The position numbers and the translations under genes were made by a program. From CAZAEL01 sp964484135 (GTDB taxonomy: Bacteria > Elusimicrobiota > Elusimicrobia > FEN-1173): DNA of 45,305 bases. Each line of letters starts with the position of its first letter. The first letter of the stretch is position 1. The stretch covers positions 1-45,305 of the forward strand of contig CAZAEL010000016.1 in assembly GCA_964484135.1 (NCBI GenBank), read 5' to 3'. The notes below the pieces were generated by a model that was given only the letters and a program-made list of their open reading frames with translations, was not told the origin of the DNA and searched no databases. Shown one piece after another: positions 15,801 through 23,040 of the stretch.

Positions 15801-17545
15801 GGCTCGCGCAGGCCGTCGGCCGCGCGCGGGTCGAAACGGTGGCCGATCTGGAGGGCCCCGTCCTCCGCCGGCGCCGGGGCCGACGGGTTGAAGCGGGGCT
15901 GAATGACCACGTAGTTGACGTTGGCCTGCCGCAGGAGCCTCGTCAAGCCGGGGGTGTGGAATCCCCCGGCGATGAGCACGGCCCGGGTGGCGCCGGCGCG
16001 GGACATTTCCGACAGGGCCCGGCGGGCCATGGCCGCGTCGCGCTCCAGGGCCAGCTCGTAATACTGCAGGACGTCCGGCAGACGGTCCAGCCAGACGGCC
16101 AGATGGGACGGCTCGGACAGGGGCCGGGAGGGCAGGCCGTACCGTTTTTCCTGGGACAGGAGGTAGCGTTCCGTCTCGATCCAGTCCAGGGGGCCCTCTT
16201 GGCGGTACGCGGCGAACCGTTCGGGGGTGGTCTTCAGGTCCCAGAGGCGCGCTTCTTTTTCCAGGCGGCGGTCCAGCTGGATGAGCCGCCACACCCGGTC
16301 GTTGGAGCTGAAGGCCTCCAGCAGGCGGTTTTCCAGCTGCTCCGTTTCCGCCGGCAGGCGGTCGTGCCGGACCTCTTCCCGCAGCTTCAGATAGGCCACG
16401 TACCGGCGCATGTGCGCGGAGGGAACGGCGGCGCCGCGCCGGCCCAGCAGGTCGGCCACGGACACCAGCCCCTCGAAGAAGACGCGGGGGTTGACGCGCC
16501 CCTCGCGCATCTCCCCGGCCTGGGCGGCCAGCTCCTTGAGGGCGTCCAGGCTCATCTGGCCCGCCATCTTTTCCACCAGGCGGACGCGTTCGTCCCGCAG
16601 GGCCGCGAGGTCCATGCGGCTTTCCATCTCCGCCAGGCGCAGCACCCGGTGGACGTTGGGAAATTCGGCGGCCTCCACGCCGCGGGGCGACAGGCGGGAG
16701 AGTTCTTTCAGGTAATCCACATAGGGGAGGTTCTTGTCCGAGAAGGCCCGGATCTTTTCGTCCAGTTCCCGGAGAGCGGCGGGGTACGCCTTTTCCTTGA
16801 CCGCGGCCAGGCGGGAACGGAGCCCCGCGATGTGCTTGGCGGCCTGCAGGCGGGCCTCCACGGTGCCGTGCCGCGCCTGGAGGTTCCGCTGGTAAAGGGC
16901 CGGCTCTTCCAGGCCCACGAGCCGGAGCGCGCCGGGCGATTCCAGGAGGGCCTGGTATTCCTCGCCCGTGAGGCGGCCCTGGCGCAGGTGGGCCCGGGCC
17001 ACCTGCCGCTTGGTTTCCGCGGACGGGAAGGCGGCCAGCCAGTCCGCGGGCACGGGCCCGGTGCCGCCTTCCTGGAGGACCAGGAGCGGCGAGGGGCGGG
17101 AGGTGCGGTTCTTTTTCAGCGCCTCCGCCTCCCAGACCGCCTGGGTGAGGCCTTCCAGGATTTTGGAGACGTTTTTCTGGGCCTCGTGCACGCCGTGGGC
17201 GTCTTGGACGTGGTAGATGGTGAGGGGCCGGATCTTCTCCGGCTCGTGGGCCGCGGCCGCGGACAGGCCGGTGTCGACGACCGTCCCCACCTGGGAGGAG
17301 AGGCGGAAGGACCCCAAAAGCGGGTGGATGGATTCCCGGGGCCAGGCCACGCCGGACAGGATGGCTTTGGCTTCCGCGGTCTGCGGGTCGGCCTCTTGCT
17401 TGTAGGAAACGCGGGAAGGAGCGGGCGGGTCCCAGGAGGCGGCCCGGGCCACGGGGTCCGCCGTCGTGGTACAGGCGAAAACCGCCGCGGTCAGGGCGGC
17501 GGAGATTTTCTTAAAGACGGAAGGCCGCTGGGGTCTGAAGGGCAT
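12863..17545 (-). CDS. Giant composite protein: ChaN/EreA-like domain + NAD-dependent epimerase + membrane segments + unknown C-terminal domain
   Basis: 1560 residues from the ATG at 17545; a TTG at 17566 would add seven, but GGGAGG lies 13 bases before the ATG. A signal-like segment is at about 8-36. Domain 1 (about 95-560) holds IYHVQDAHGVHEAQKN (Q114-D-A-H117) and a late AGGFHT (G527-G-F-H530); an early His/Asp cluster plus a late G.H motif is reminiscent of ChaN/EreA/TraB-type folds, and similar 'H.QDAH..EAQKN' proteins are, as I recall, frequent in Omnitrophota. Domain 2 is an extended SDR/epimerase: VTGGAGFVGSHL at 805-816, S924/S925, YSLSK at 1034-1038, with about 100 extra helical residues between Ser and Tyr. 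Two hydrophobic segments follow (about 1239-1255 and 1265-1290), then about 250 residues of unknown alpha/beta character. The combination of a secretion-type N-terminus with an NAD enzyme is odd. Enzymatic role unproven. Confidence 0.8.
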   Translation of the reverse strand: MPFRPQRPSVFKKISAALTAAVFACTTTADPVARAASWDPPAPSRVSYKQEADPQTAEAKAILSGVAWPRESIHPLLGSFRLSSQVGTVVDTGLSAAAAHEPEKIRPLTIYHVQDAHGVHEAQKNVSKILEGLTQAVWEAEALKKNRTSRPSPLLVLQEGGTGPVPADWLAAFPSAETKRQVARAHLRQGRLTGEEYQALLESPGALRLVGLEEPALYQRNLQARHGTVEARLQAAKHIAGLRSRLAAVKEKAYPAALRELDEKIRAFSDKNLPYVDYLKELSRLSPRGVEAAEFPNVHRVLRLAEMESRMDLAALRDERVRLVEKMAGQMSLDALKELAAQAGEMREGRVNPRVFFEGLVSVADLLGRRGAAVPSAHMRRYVAYLKLREEVRHDRLPAETEQLENRLLEAFSSNDRVWRLIQLDRRLEKEARLWDLKTTPERFAAYRQEGPLDWIETERYLLSQEKRYGLPSRPLSEPSHLAVWLDRLPDVLQYYELALERDAAMARRALSEMSRAGATRAVLIAGGFHTPGLTRLLRQANVNYVVIQPRFNPSAPAPAEDGALQIGHRFDPRAADGLREPNQLADPAFRQRLGMDMVAVEIADILSATAEERARRIPQLQSVLSHWGRDNALPLRLEAALYRETDQERQVLIRGRNNGEPVVLLYDLQRNTVTTVVGKNQIQRAEIPDGQAQDLRDRLEGLPLTGKIGWRDGLGWVRAVLFSEDALTLDDFIAEARDFLRAYEEGFTPASRRGRRIALRLLPLRKPAVLPAPPGGRHRSAPGKIWTVDELLEEFGADDLPPLVTGGAGFVGSHLTDRLASEGGQAVALFRSGDPESTARLEAAKDNPDVFLVEVGDFLAPRSLARFERLVSKSPVVYHVAAQADARVETPEQAAETYLTNVFFTGLLAQFTERHGKRLVYGSSAHAYTLYPGGFEGPVTERTDLPLSPRAREFRDRAEQAFREYVERYAAGEAGQTPEEFVDAFLRETGVMDMLRRAQEITAQAREANVTDPNEIANRVAQEVPPDLWQGLYSLSKIIPEAFVLALPAGHGIALRFTNAYGPRGRPGEVYNLFIDRIAADKPVFASDHSRNFIHIEDSIAALEAAGRLLQSPDYRDDENHLVLVGSDEGAVSMKELLDTVLDLFIEEDPAQADKYRRIKAEAPVRPSRPLLQIPEMDFDKARDLLPGWRAGTPLKEGLRPMVREALRRNGRGDPSENVDAPVPPEEAPAPTRRKDFLALAAAALLTVVLPLAVRAATDTLDVGAVALEVGLIWAVFGVVVGLMALWTAARRSVREAAAAPPEEPAAPPAGTGLPSEVEKILFPGGLFVTPLFPQKSGHSLVVDGRGATIDREGNINLDAAVAVALFQQIEALGRSTADGKPIHLDILVNLPDDAQPDAFRSFQQILSNARAYYPEAAIEALQERVSFGLINVTITDPKDRVTELLREKREQNLDMRVVVDPAHLPFWSEVMKTQEGLFLVVARRAAADLARVEVDVILSGAEAQFLIQMAETHRELEEVLRAARDAQGRLHFQAVTVPQPVQQLEKDRQTIALFNSQA

Positions 17546-17619
17546 TTTTTGGGCGCCGCCTCCCAAAGGGCTCTTGGAAGCGTCTTTTGTAAATATAAGG
17601 AAATTTCATGTTGTTTCCA

Positions 17620-17647
17620 TTAATAGTTTGTAACAAATAAGTAACAA
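17620..17647 (-). promoter_or_regulatory. Possible promoter of the composite-protein gene
   Basis: TTGTTA at 17642-17647 and TATTAA at 17620-17625 with a 16-base spacer, in an AT-rich island (17580-17665) that contrasts with the GC-rich surroundings. The hexamers are imperfect. Confidence 0.35.
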
Positions 17648-17737
17648 AATCAAATTTATTTTTGCGGGCGCTTTCGGGAAGGCCGGAAGAAGGGAAAGAG
17701 CGAGGAAACGGCGGGAGGCCCGGGGTTCCGGGGCGGG

Positions 17738-19249
17738 TCAATCTTCCTTGTATTTCTTTCCGGGACGGATCACCAGGACCTGTCCCGGCTTGAGGCGGCG
17801 CGGGTCCCGGATCTGGTTGTCCTTTTGGATGGCCTTGACGCTGGTCTTGAACCGCGTGGCGATCTTGCCCAAAAAGTCCCCCCGCTTGACCTTGTATTTG
17901 ACGAAGCCCGACGAAGGGGTCCAGTCCTTCACCTGGGCCAGCGCGGCCAGGAAGGTTTCCCGGGTGCCGGCGGGAATTTTGAGGACGAAGCGGGGCTCGT
18001 TCTTGGGCGTGCACCAGAGCCGCAGGGTGGGGTTGAGCTCCTGCAGGGCCTTTTCCGTGGCGCCCGCGCATTCCGCGGCCACCCGCAGGTCCAGGGGCTT
18101 TTCCAGCACCACCTCGTCGACGGCGGGCGGCGAGAGCTCGGCGATGTCGAATCCGTAGGAGGCGGCGTTGTCCGCGATCAGGACGCAGGCCATGAACTTG
18201 GGCACGTAGTGTTCCGTTTCCCGGGGCAGGCCGTTCCGCTGGGACAGGAGGCCGTAGTCCGGGGAGCGGGTGTACTCCATGTCGCGCTGGACGCCGAACT
18301 CCCCCCGGTTGTACGCGGCCAGGGCCAGGTGCCAGTCGTCGAACCAGTCCCGCAGGCTTTTCAGATACGCCAAGGCCGCGCGCGTGGCTTTTTCCGGGTC
18401 CCGCCGCTCGTCCAGCCAGTAGTTGATCTTCAGCCCGTACCGCCGGCCCGTGCCGCTCATGAACTGCCACAGCCCCACCGCGCCCGCCCGGGACACGGCC
18501 GTGTTGGTGTATTCGCTTTCCACCAGCGGCAGGTACAGCAGTTCCCGGGGCATGCCGGTCTCCTTGAGCTGTTTGAGCATGATGTCGCGGTACAGCCCCA
18601 GCCGCTCCAGCGCGCGCTGCATGTTTTTGCGCCGGGGGCCGGTGGTGTACAGGGCGATGTATTTCTGGACCAGGGGGTTGTCCGGTTCCATGGGGATCTG
18701 GTAGGACGTCCTTCCCGCGGCGGCCGGGGCCTCTTCCCGAGGGGCGTTCTGCAGTTCCTGTTCGCTGACCTCCAGCCCGCCGCCCGCGGTGGGGCCTTCC
18801 TCGGACGGGGCGGGCATGAGGTTTTCCTCGGCCTTGCCCAGCAGGGCCTCGATCTCGTCCTTGAAGTCCAGCACGGCCCGTCCGTCGGATTTTTGGGACA
18901 GCAGCTTCAGGGTCTTCCGGAAATTTTTTCCGGCCAGGGCCTCGTTCCCCTGTTCCAGGGCCTTGAGCCCCTCGTTGTAGTGCCGTTCCGCCGCCTCCAG
19001 CCAGGCGGGCCGCTTTAGGGAAGGCTCGGCGGCCTCGGGCAGGGGGAGGGCTTCCAGCGCCGGAACGGACGTCTCTTCCAGGGAATCCATGGCCGTGTCC
19101 GTCGAAAGCTCCACGTCGAGCTCCTGGGCGCCGGGCCGGGCGAACGGAACCGTCAGGAGGGCGCAGGCCAGAAGGAGTCCTGGGACCGCCCGGGGACGGG
19201 GATCGTTGAGGGGCTGCGGAAGAGAGGCGCGGGAGGCGGCGGAAAACAC
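17738..19249 (-). CDS. mltD: Membrane-bound lytic murein transglycosylase D with LysM
   Basis: 503 residues. It cleaves the MurNAc-GlcNAc bond of peptidoglycan with 1,6-anhydro product formation in the periplasm. A signal peptide (VPGLLLACALLTVPFA) is followed by a charged linker with a short helical repeat (about 82-145), then the SLT domain: PLVESEYTNTAVSRAGAVGL with catalytic Glu at 244, WQFMSGTGRRYGL, and LALAAYNRGEFGV. A single LysM at about 450-500 (YKVKRGDFLGKIATRFKTSV ... LKPGQVLVI) binds peptidoglycan. E. coli MltD carries two LysMs. The extended N-terminal linker, including a region like a tetratricopeptide repeat (LEAAERHYNEGLKALEQGNE), is unusual. It starts 16 bases after the coiled-coil protein gene and is probably co-transcribed with it. 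Confidence 0.93.
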   Translation of the reverse strand: MFSAASRASLPQPLNDPRPRAVPGLLLACALLTVPFARPGAQELDVELSTDTAMDSLEETSVPALEALPLPEAAEPSLKRPAWLEAAERHYNEGLKALEQGNEALAGKNFRKTLKLLSQKSDGRAVLDFKDEIEALLGKAEENLMPAPSEEGPTAGGGLEVSEQELQNAPREEAPAAAGRTSYQIPMEPDNPLVQKYIALYTTGPRRKNMQRALERLGLYRDIMLKQLKETGMPRELLYLPLVESEYTNTAVSRAGAVGLWQFMSGTGRRYGLKINYWLDERRDPEKATRAALAYLKSLRDWFDDWHLALAAYNRGEFGVQRDMEYTRSPDYGLLSQRNGLPRETEHYVPKFMACVLIADNAASYGFDIAELSPPAVDEVVLEKPLDLRVAAECAGATEKALQELNPTLRLWCTPKNEPRFVLKIPAGTRETFLAALAQVKDWTPSSGFVKYKVKRGDFLGKIATRFKTSVKAIQKDNQIRDPRRLKPGQVLVIRPGKKYKED

Positions 19250-19265
19250 GAAGAGAAAAACGTCC

Positions 19266-20186
19266 TTACCGGACCTTCCGCTGATCCTGGAGGGTCTTGA
19301 TGCTTTCCTGGGCTTGCCGGATGGATTTTTGGGTCTGCAGGACGTTCTGAACGTTCTGACGGTTGAGACGCTCGTTTTGCAGCATCTCCTGGAGCATGCG
19401 CTGTTGCTGCAGATTGTCCTCCAGGCTTTGCTTGATCTGGTCCTGGAGCTGCTGGTTTTGGGCCAGCATCTCCTGTTTCTTTTTGGCTTCTTCCGACGAT
19501 TCCGGCGCCGCGGCCTTTTCCTCCGGTTTTTTCGCGGAGGCCTCCGGGCTTTTGAAGGCGAAGGACCTCAGGCCGCTCAACAGGCGGCCGAAAAAGGATT
19601 GGCCTTTCGCCTCCCCTTCCTGAAAGGCGGAAAAGAAGTTGGCGAAACGTTGGAGGATCCTGTCGAAGAAACCCAGGGCCGGTTGGCCTGCGCCGGCGCT
19701 GGGGCCGGGTTTGGCCCCTGCCGCGCCGGGCGCGCCGCCGGGGGCTCCGGCCGGCGCTCCTCCGGGCGGAGGCTGTGCTCCCGTTGGCCCTGGAGCGGAC
19801 GGCGCTCCTCCGGACGGAGGCTGAGCTCCCGCCGGGCCGGGTGGCGAGGGCATTTGGGGCGCTCCGGGGGCCTGTGCCCCGGCTCCTCCCGCCGCGCCGG
19901 GGGCTCCTGCGGGTCCGCCGGCCGCCGCGGCGCCGCCGGGTCCTCCAGCGCCGCCCGCGCCCGCCGCTGAAGCCATTTGTCCTTGGGCGCTTTGGCCGGC
20001 TTCTCCTCCGCCGGCTCCCCCGCCGCCGGCGCCGGCCCCTCCGCCACCGCGTCCCTCGCCGCCGCCCGACCCCGCTTGGATGGGGGTCTTGGCCACGGGC
20101 GCCTGTTGCGCGGCGCGGAAATAGAAGTAAGCCGCCGCCGAGCCCACGACCGCGATCAGCAGAAGGACGCGAAGGGAACGTTTCAT
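19266..20186 (-). CDS. Membrane-anchored Gly/Pro/Ala-rich coiled-coil protein
   Basis: 306 residues, not recognised as a known family. One N-terminal membrane segment (LRVLLLIAVVGSAAAYFYF, about 5-24) is followed by roughly 130 residues composed almost only of G, A, P, Q and S (about 38-168). Two imperfect tandem units built on 'PGPAGAQPPSGGAPSAPGPT' give it a collagen-like look without strict Gly-X-Y periodicity. After a short amphipathic segment (LGFFDRILQRFANFFSAFQE) come a Lys/Glu-rich linker and a Gln-rich coiled coil to the C-terminus (about 230-303). The topology suggests a periplasmic stalk projecting from the inner membrane and oligomerising by its C-terminus. The downstream mltD suggests a role in the cell wall, perhaps a spacer or scaffold. 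This is inference. Confidence 0.75.
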   Translation of the reverse strand: MKRSLRVLLLIAVVGSAAAYFYFRAAQQAPVAKTPIQAGSGGGEGRGGGGAGAGGGGAGGGEAGQSAQGQMASAAGAGGAGGPGGAAAAGGPAGAPGAAGGAGAQAPGAPQMPSPPGPAGAQPPSGGAPSAPGPTGAQPPPGGAPAGAPGGAPGAAGAKPGPSAGAGQPALGFFDRILQRFANFFSAFQEGEAKGQSFFGRLLSGLRSFAFKSPEASAKKPEEKAAAPESSEEAKKKQEMLAQNQQLQDQIKQSLEDNLQQQRMLQEMLQNERLNRQNVQNVLQTQKSIRQAQESIKTLQDQRKVR

Positions 20187-20195
20187 GACCCTATC

Positions 20196-20223
20196 AGTGT
20201 ATCAAAAAACCGCCGGCTGTCCA
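20196..20223 (-). promoter_or_regulatory. Possible promoter of the coiled-coil/mltD pair
   Basis: TGGACA at 20218-20223 and TACACT at 20196-20201 with a 16-base spacer. The expected start would be within a few bases of the ATG at 20186, so the transcript would be nearly leaderless. Confidence 0.3.
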
Positions 20224-20256
20224 GGGGAAAGGAAAAATGTCCGACGGAAAGCGCCG

Positions 20257-21507
20257 TCATTGGCCCATCCGCAGTTCCAGCTTGCCGCGCCAGTCGAAGG
20301 GCGGAAAGCCGTCCGACGCTTTCACGTACTCCTCGAAGACGCGGGCGAAGTCCTGGGCGTACTCCCAAAACGAGGAGGCCGGCTGGTTGTCGTCCACCGG
20401 AAAGCCGACGACCTCCTTTTCCAGGAGCGCGGCGTTGGGGAAGGCATCCTTGGGGCCGAACACGGGGTGGATGTCGGGGTACGCCACCCGCTTGAACGCG
20501 AACCCCCGGCGCGCCGCGAAATCCAGGAACGCCTCCGCGCACAGCCCCTTGAGCCGGACGGGGTACGCGAAGAAGACGCTGTCCCCGTGGGCCAGGGGTT
20601 CCAGGCGCGGGTGCGTGAGCACCGTCTCAAAGACCTCGGCCCGGACCCGGCGCGCGCTGACGGCCGTTTCCAGGGCGTTCAGCTCCGGGAGGACCACGGA
20701 GTCCTTCCAATCGTCTTCCGTGGTTTTCCAGAGCAGGAGGCGGCGGAACTCCTCTTCAAAGGGCGCCAGCAGGCCGGCCTTGGCCCAGCCGCCGGCGGCC
20801 ACGTACCCGGTGAGCGAGTGGAAGGCTTTCATGGCCGCCTGGACCTGTTCCCGCACGGGCCCGGCCGCGGAAAGGGCGGGGAGGCCGTCCGTGAACTCCA
20901 CGACGCGCCGGTGCAGGCGGGGGTCGTCGGTCAGGACCGCGCCGCCCATTTCCAACGGGAGCATCTTGCGGACGAAGCTCAGGCAGGCCAGGGTGCCGAA
21001 TCCCCCCGCCCGTTTCCCTTTGTACCGCGCGCCCATGGACAGGGCCAGGTCCTCCACCAGAGCGGCGCCGTACCGGTCGCAGAGGGTTTTCAGGGCGTCC
21101 AGGTCGTCCGGCTGGCCGAACATGTGCACCGGGACCACGGCGCCGGTCCGTCCCCGTCCGCGGGACAGGATCCGTTCCAGGCTGGCCGGGTCGAAGTTCC
21201 CGTCCCGCAGGCTCACGTCCGCGAAGACGGGCCGCCAGCCCGCGAAGGAGGCGGCGAAAACGGGGATGGAACACATGGCCGCGGGAAAGACGGCGGCGGT
21301 CCCGGCGGGGCGGTCCAGGGCGTGCAGGGCCGCGGCCAGCGCCGTGGTCCCCCGGTTGGTCAGGCAACAGTACCGCCGGCCGAAGTACGCGGCCAGGGCG
21401 GACTCGATGTCCGCTTTGGCGGAAGGGCTTTTGGGGGGCGCGGCGGGCCGGCCTGAAGAGGCTTCGGCGGGGGCGCGGCGCGGCGCGGTCTTTTGTTTGG
21501 GGCTCAC
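20257..21507 (-). CDS. DegT/DnrJ/EryC1/StrS-type PLP-dependent aminotransferase
   Basis: 416 residues from the GTG at 21507, which overlaps the TGA of the preceding small gene (GTGA). The frame stays open further upstream, but that part is antisense-like shadow. The fold-type I PLP signature of sugar aminotransferases is present: LTNRGTTALAAALHAL (cofactor phosphate site), VPVHMFGQPDDLDAL, ALVEDLALSMGARYKG with the PLP-nitrogen Asp153, and LSFVRKMLPLEMGGAV with the Schiff-base Lys at 181. Family members transfer an amino group to a keto-sugar nucleotide for polysaccharide or glycan synthesis. The Lys motif departs from the usual 'SFhptKnl...GEGG', so this may be a divergent subgroup with another substrate. 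No other nucleotide-sugar gene is adjacent, apart from the epimerase domain at 12863-17545. Confidence 0.82.
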   Translation of the reverse strand: MSPKQKTAPRRAPAEASSGRPAAPPKSPSAKADIESALAAYFGRRYCCLTNRGTTALAAALHALDRPAGTAAVFPAAMCSIPVFAASFAGWRPVFADVSLRDGNFDPASLERILSRGRGRTGAVVPVHMFGQPDDLDALKTLCDRYGAALVEDLALSMGARYKGKRAGGFGTLACLSFVRKMLPLEMGGAVLTDDPRLHRRVVEFTDGLPALSAAGPVREQVQAAMKAFHSLTGYVAAGGWAKAGLLAPFEEEFRRLLLWKTTEDDWKDSVVLPELNALETAVSARRVRAEVFETVLTHPRLEPLAHGDSVFFAYPVRLKGLCAEAFLDFAARRGFAFKRVAYPDIHPVFGPKDAFPNAALLEKEVVGFPVDDNQPASSFWEYAQDFARVFEEYVKASDGFPPFDWRGKLELRMGQ

Positions 21508-21752
21508 AGGTCGGGAAACAGTTTTTCCAGGCGGAAGCCGGCCTCGGTCAGGGCGCTGCGCTCCTTGCGGGAAAACCCGTAGCCGTTCTTGAGTTTTTGC
21601 AGAATGACGGCGATGTCGTCGGGCGTGAGGCGCGGCCGCTCCAGCACCGTGAACGGTTCGTTGGCGGCCAGGCATTTTTTCAGGCGGCCCAGCAGCTCCT
21701 CCCGCTGGGCGGCGTACACGTCGGTATCGTTTTCCGGGGGTTCGGCGGGCAA
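21504..21752 (-). CDS. Small protein of unknown function, coupled to the aminotransferase
   Basis: 82 residues, not recognised. Mostly charged and probably helical, without signal peptide or membrane segment: YAAQREELLGRLKKCLAANE, then RPRLTPDDIAVILQKLKNGY, then SALTEAGFRLEKLF. The real coding status is supported by its context: it starts 13 bases after the M48 protease stop, and its own stop overlaps the aminotransferase GTG. It may be a small cytoplasmic helical partner or regulator; nothing in the sequence tells which. Confidence 0.7.
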   Translation of the reverse strand: MPAEPPENDTDVYAAQREELLGRLKKCLAANEPFTVLERPRLTPDDIAVILQKLKNGYGFSRKERSALTEAGFRLEKLFPDL

Positions 21753-21765
21753 GGGCGGCGGGTCT

Positions 21766-22587
21766 TTAAGAGGGCGTCGGGACGTTTTTTGAAAAGCGTT
21801 CGGCGTTGGTCTTGCCCCCGGGTTGTCCGCCCGCTTCTTTGCGCGCGACGGCGAGGCGGTCCTTGGCCGGCGGATGGGATTTGCCCAGGGCTTTGAAGCG
21901 GTTTTCTCCGGGGTTGGCTTGGGCCATCCGCTCCAGGACGCGGACGAGGCCGGCCGGATCGTACCCCGCGGCTTTGGCGTAGGCCACGGCGGCCCTGTCG
22001 GATTCCGCCTCGTCTTTCCGGTCGAACCCTTTGAAGAGGAGCCCCACGGTGAAATCGTTGGCCGCCCGGAGCGCGGCCGGGTTGTCTTTTTGGGCGCTGG
22101 CGAGCTCGATGCCGCCTTCCAGCAGATTGGCTTTTTGGATGGCCTTGGCCACGTGGCGCTTGGCGACGTGGGCCACCTCGTGGGCCAGGGCGCCGGCCAG
22201 CTCGGCTTCGTCTTTCAGAAGCGCGAGCATGCCCTTGGTGATGAAGATATACCCCCCCGGCGCGGCGTACGCGTTGATTTCGTCCGTGTCCAGGACGCCG
22301 AAATGGTAGGCGATGTCCGGCCGGTCCGATCGGCGCGCCACGGACTGGCCGACCAGATCCACATAGCGGGTGAGGGCGGGGTCCTTCAGCAGGCCGTAGC
22401 GGGCGCAGAGGTAGGAGCCCGTTTCCCGGCCCAGGGCGGCCTCGTCCTTGTCGGACATCTTGAAGGCGCCTTTGGCCACTTTTGCGGCGCCCGAGACGGC
22501 TTTGTCCATGTCGAGGCTTTTCAGGTCAAAAGCCGCGGCCGCGGAAACCGCCAGGAGGAGCGACAGCGCCGGCGCGAACTTTTTCAC
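21766..22587 (-). CDS. M48 family metalloprotease, secreted
   Basis: 273 residues. A signal peptide (FAPALSLLLAVSAAAAF) exports it to the periplasm. The zinc site is HEVAH at 136-140, with the third ligand probably Glu193 in DEAESDR (ExxxD). INAYAAPGGYIFITKGMLAL before the site is typical of the YggG/LoiP-BepA branch, which degrades misfolded outer-membrane proteins. It lacks the TPR tail of BepA. Its ATG overlaps the TGA of the small secreted protein before it (ATGA), so the two are coupled. A role in envelope quality control is inferred from the family, and fits a cell with many outer-membrane barrels. Confidence 0.92.
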   Translation of the reverse strand: MKKFAPALSLLLAVSAAAAFDLKSLDMDKAVSGAAKVAKGAFKMSDKDEAALGRETGSYLCARYGLLKDPALTRYVDLVGQSVARRSDRPDIAYHFGVLDTDEINAYAAPGGYIFITKGMLALLKDEAELAGALAHEVAHVAKRHVAKAIQKANLLEGGIELASAQKDNPAALRAANDFTVGLLFKGFDRKDEAESDRAAVAYAKAAGYDPAGLVRVLERMAQANPGENRFKALGKSHPPAKDRLAVARKEAGGQPGGKTNAERFSKNVPTPS

Positions 22588-22868
22588 GGGAGAAGGCCTC
22601 CCTCCATGAGAAAAGACGACAAATCCCCGGCCGTGGTTTTCCGGGATTCAAGCCAGGCCATGGACTCTTCGTCGCGGGCGGCGGTGTCTCCGGCTTCGCC
22701 CGGTTCATCCATGCCGCGCACGCCCGCCACGGACACCGGCTGCTTGTTGGTGAATTTCTTTTTGTCGGCGGGGCGGAATTTCGGGAGGTCCAGGGCCCAC
22801 AGCGTTCCCGCCGCCAGAACCGGCGCGAGGAAGAGGCCAACGAGGAAAGGGCGGTTCGGGTTCATCAT
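22584..22868 (-). CDS. Small secreted or membrane-anchored protein coupled to the M48 protease
   Basis: 94 residues from the first of two adjacent ATGs at 22868. An N-terminal hydrophobic segment (PFLVGLFLAPVLAAGTLWAL) acts as signal peptide or anchor. The rest is charged (LPKFRPADKKKFTNKQPVSV then AGVRGMDEP), ending in a helix (ESMAWLESRKTTAGDLSSFL). No known family. Its stop overlaps the protease start by four bases, which suggests a partner, inhibitor or substrate-adaptor relation to the M48 enzyme. An upstream extension of the frame exists but runs into structured intergenic sequence. Confidence 0.7.
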   Translation of the reverse strand: MMNPNRPFLVGLFLAPVLAAGTLWALDLPKFRPADKKKFTNKQPVSVAGVRGMDEPGEAGDTAARDEESMAWLESRKTTAGDLSSFLMEGGLLP

Positions 22869-22977
22869 GCGAATCTTTTTATTCCGGTCTCTCCGGGAGG
22901 AGGGATGCGGATTTTTTGGATGACACACAGGGCCAACGTCCGGGCCGGCTTCGCCCCCTTCGGGGCCGGGGCCTGTT

Positions 22978-23032
22978 CGGCCCGTCCCAAACGTGTGCCA
23001 CCGGCACACGGGACCCATCGCAAGGACGGGCC
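22978..23032. repeat. Nested palindromic element downstream of the tRNA
   Basis: Outer stem GGCCCGTCC / GGACGGGCC (9 bp) encloses an inner perfect hairpin GTGTGCC-ACC-GGCACAC; GTCCC and GGGAC offer an alternative pairing. It begins a few bases after the 3' end of tRNA-Gly and before the small secreted protein gene. It could be a processing or termination structure or a REP-like repeat; there is no T-run to call it a terminator. Confidence 0.5.
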
Positions 23033-23040
23033 TATGAAAT

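Noticed and set aside
17546..17566. TTG start adding seven residues to the composite protein
   Set aside because: No ribosome site precedes it; the ATG at 17545 has GGGAGG upstream, though with a long 13-base spacer.
12914..17623. A 1569-codon open frame on the plus strand, antisense to the composite-protein gene
   Set aside because: Stop-poor antisense frames are expected in GC-rich DNA. Its translation is low-complexity (G, R, V, H, Q) with no recognisable domain, whereas the minus strand has clear epimerase motifs.
17511..18470. 319-residue minus-strand frame across the mltD 3' end and the intergenic AT-rich region
   Set aside because: It is out of frame with mltD over most of its length and has no recognisable domain; the tail beginning MKFPYIYKRRFQ is short and overlaps the composite-protein start.
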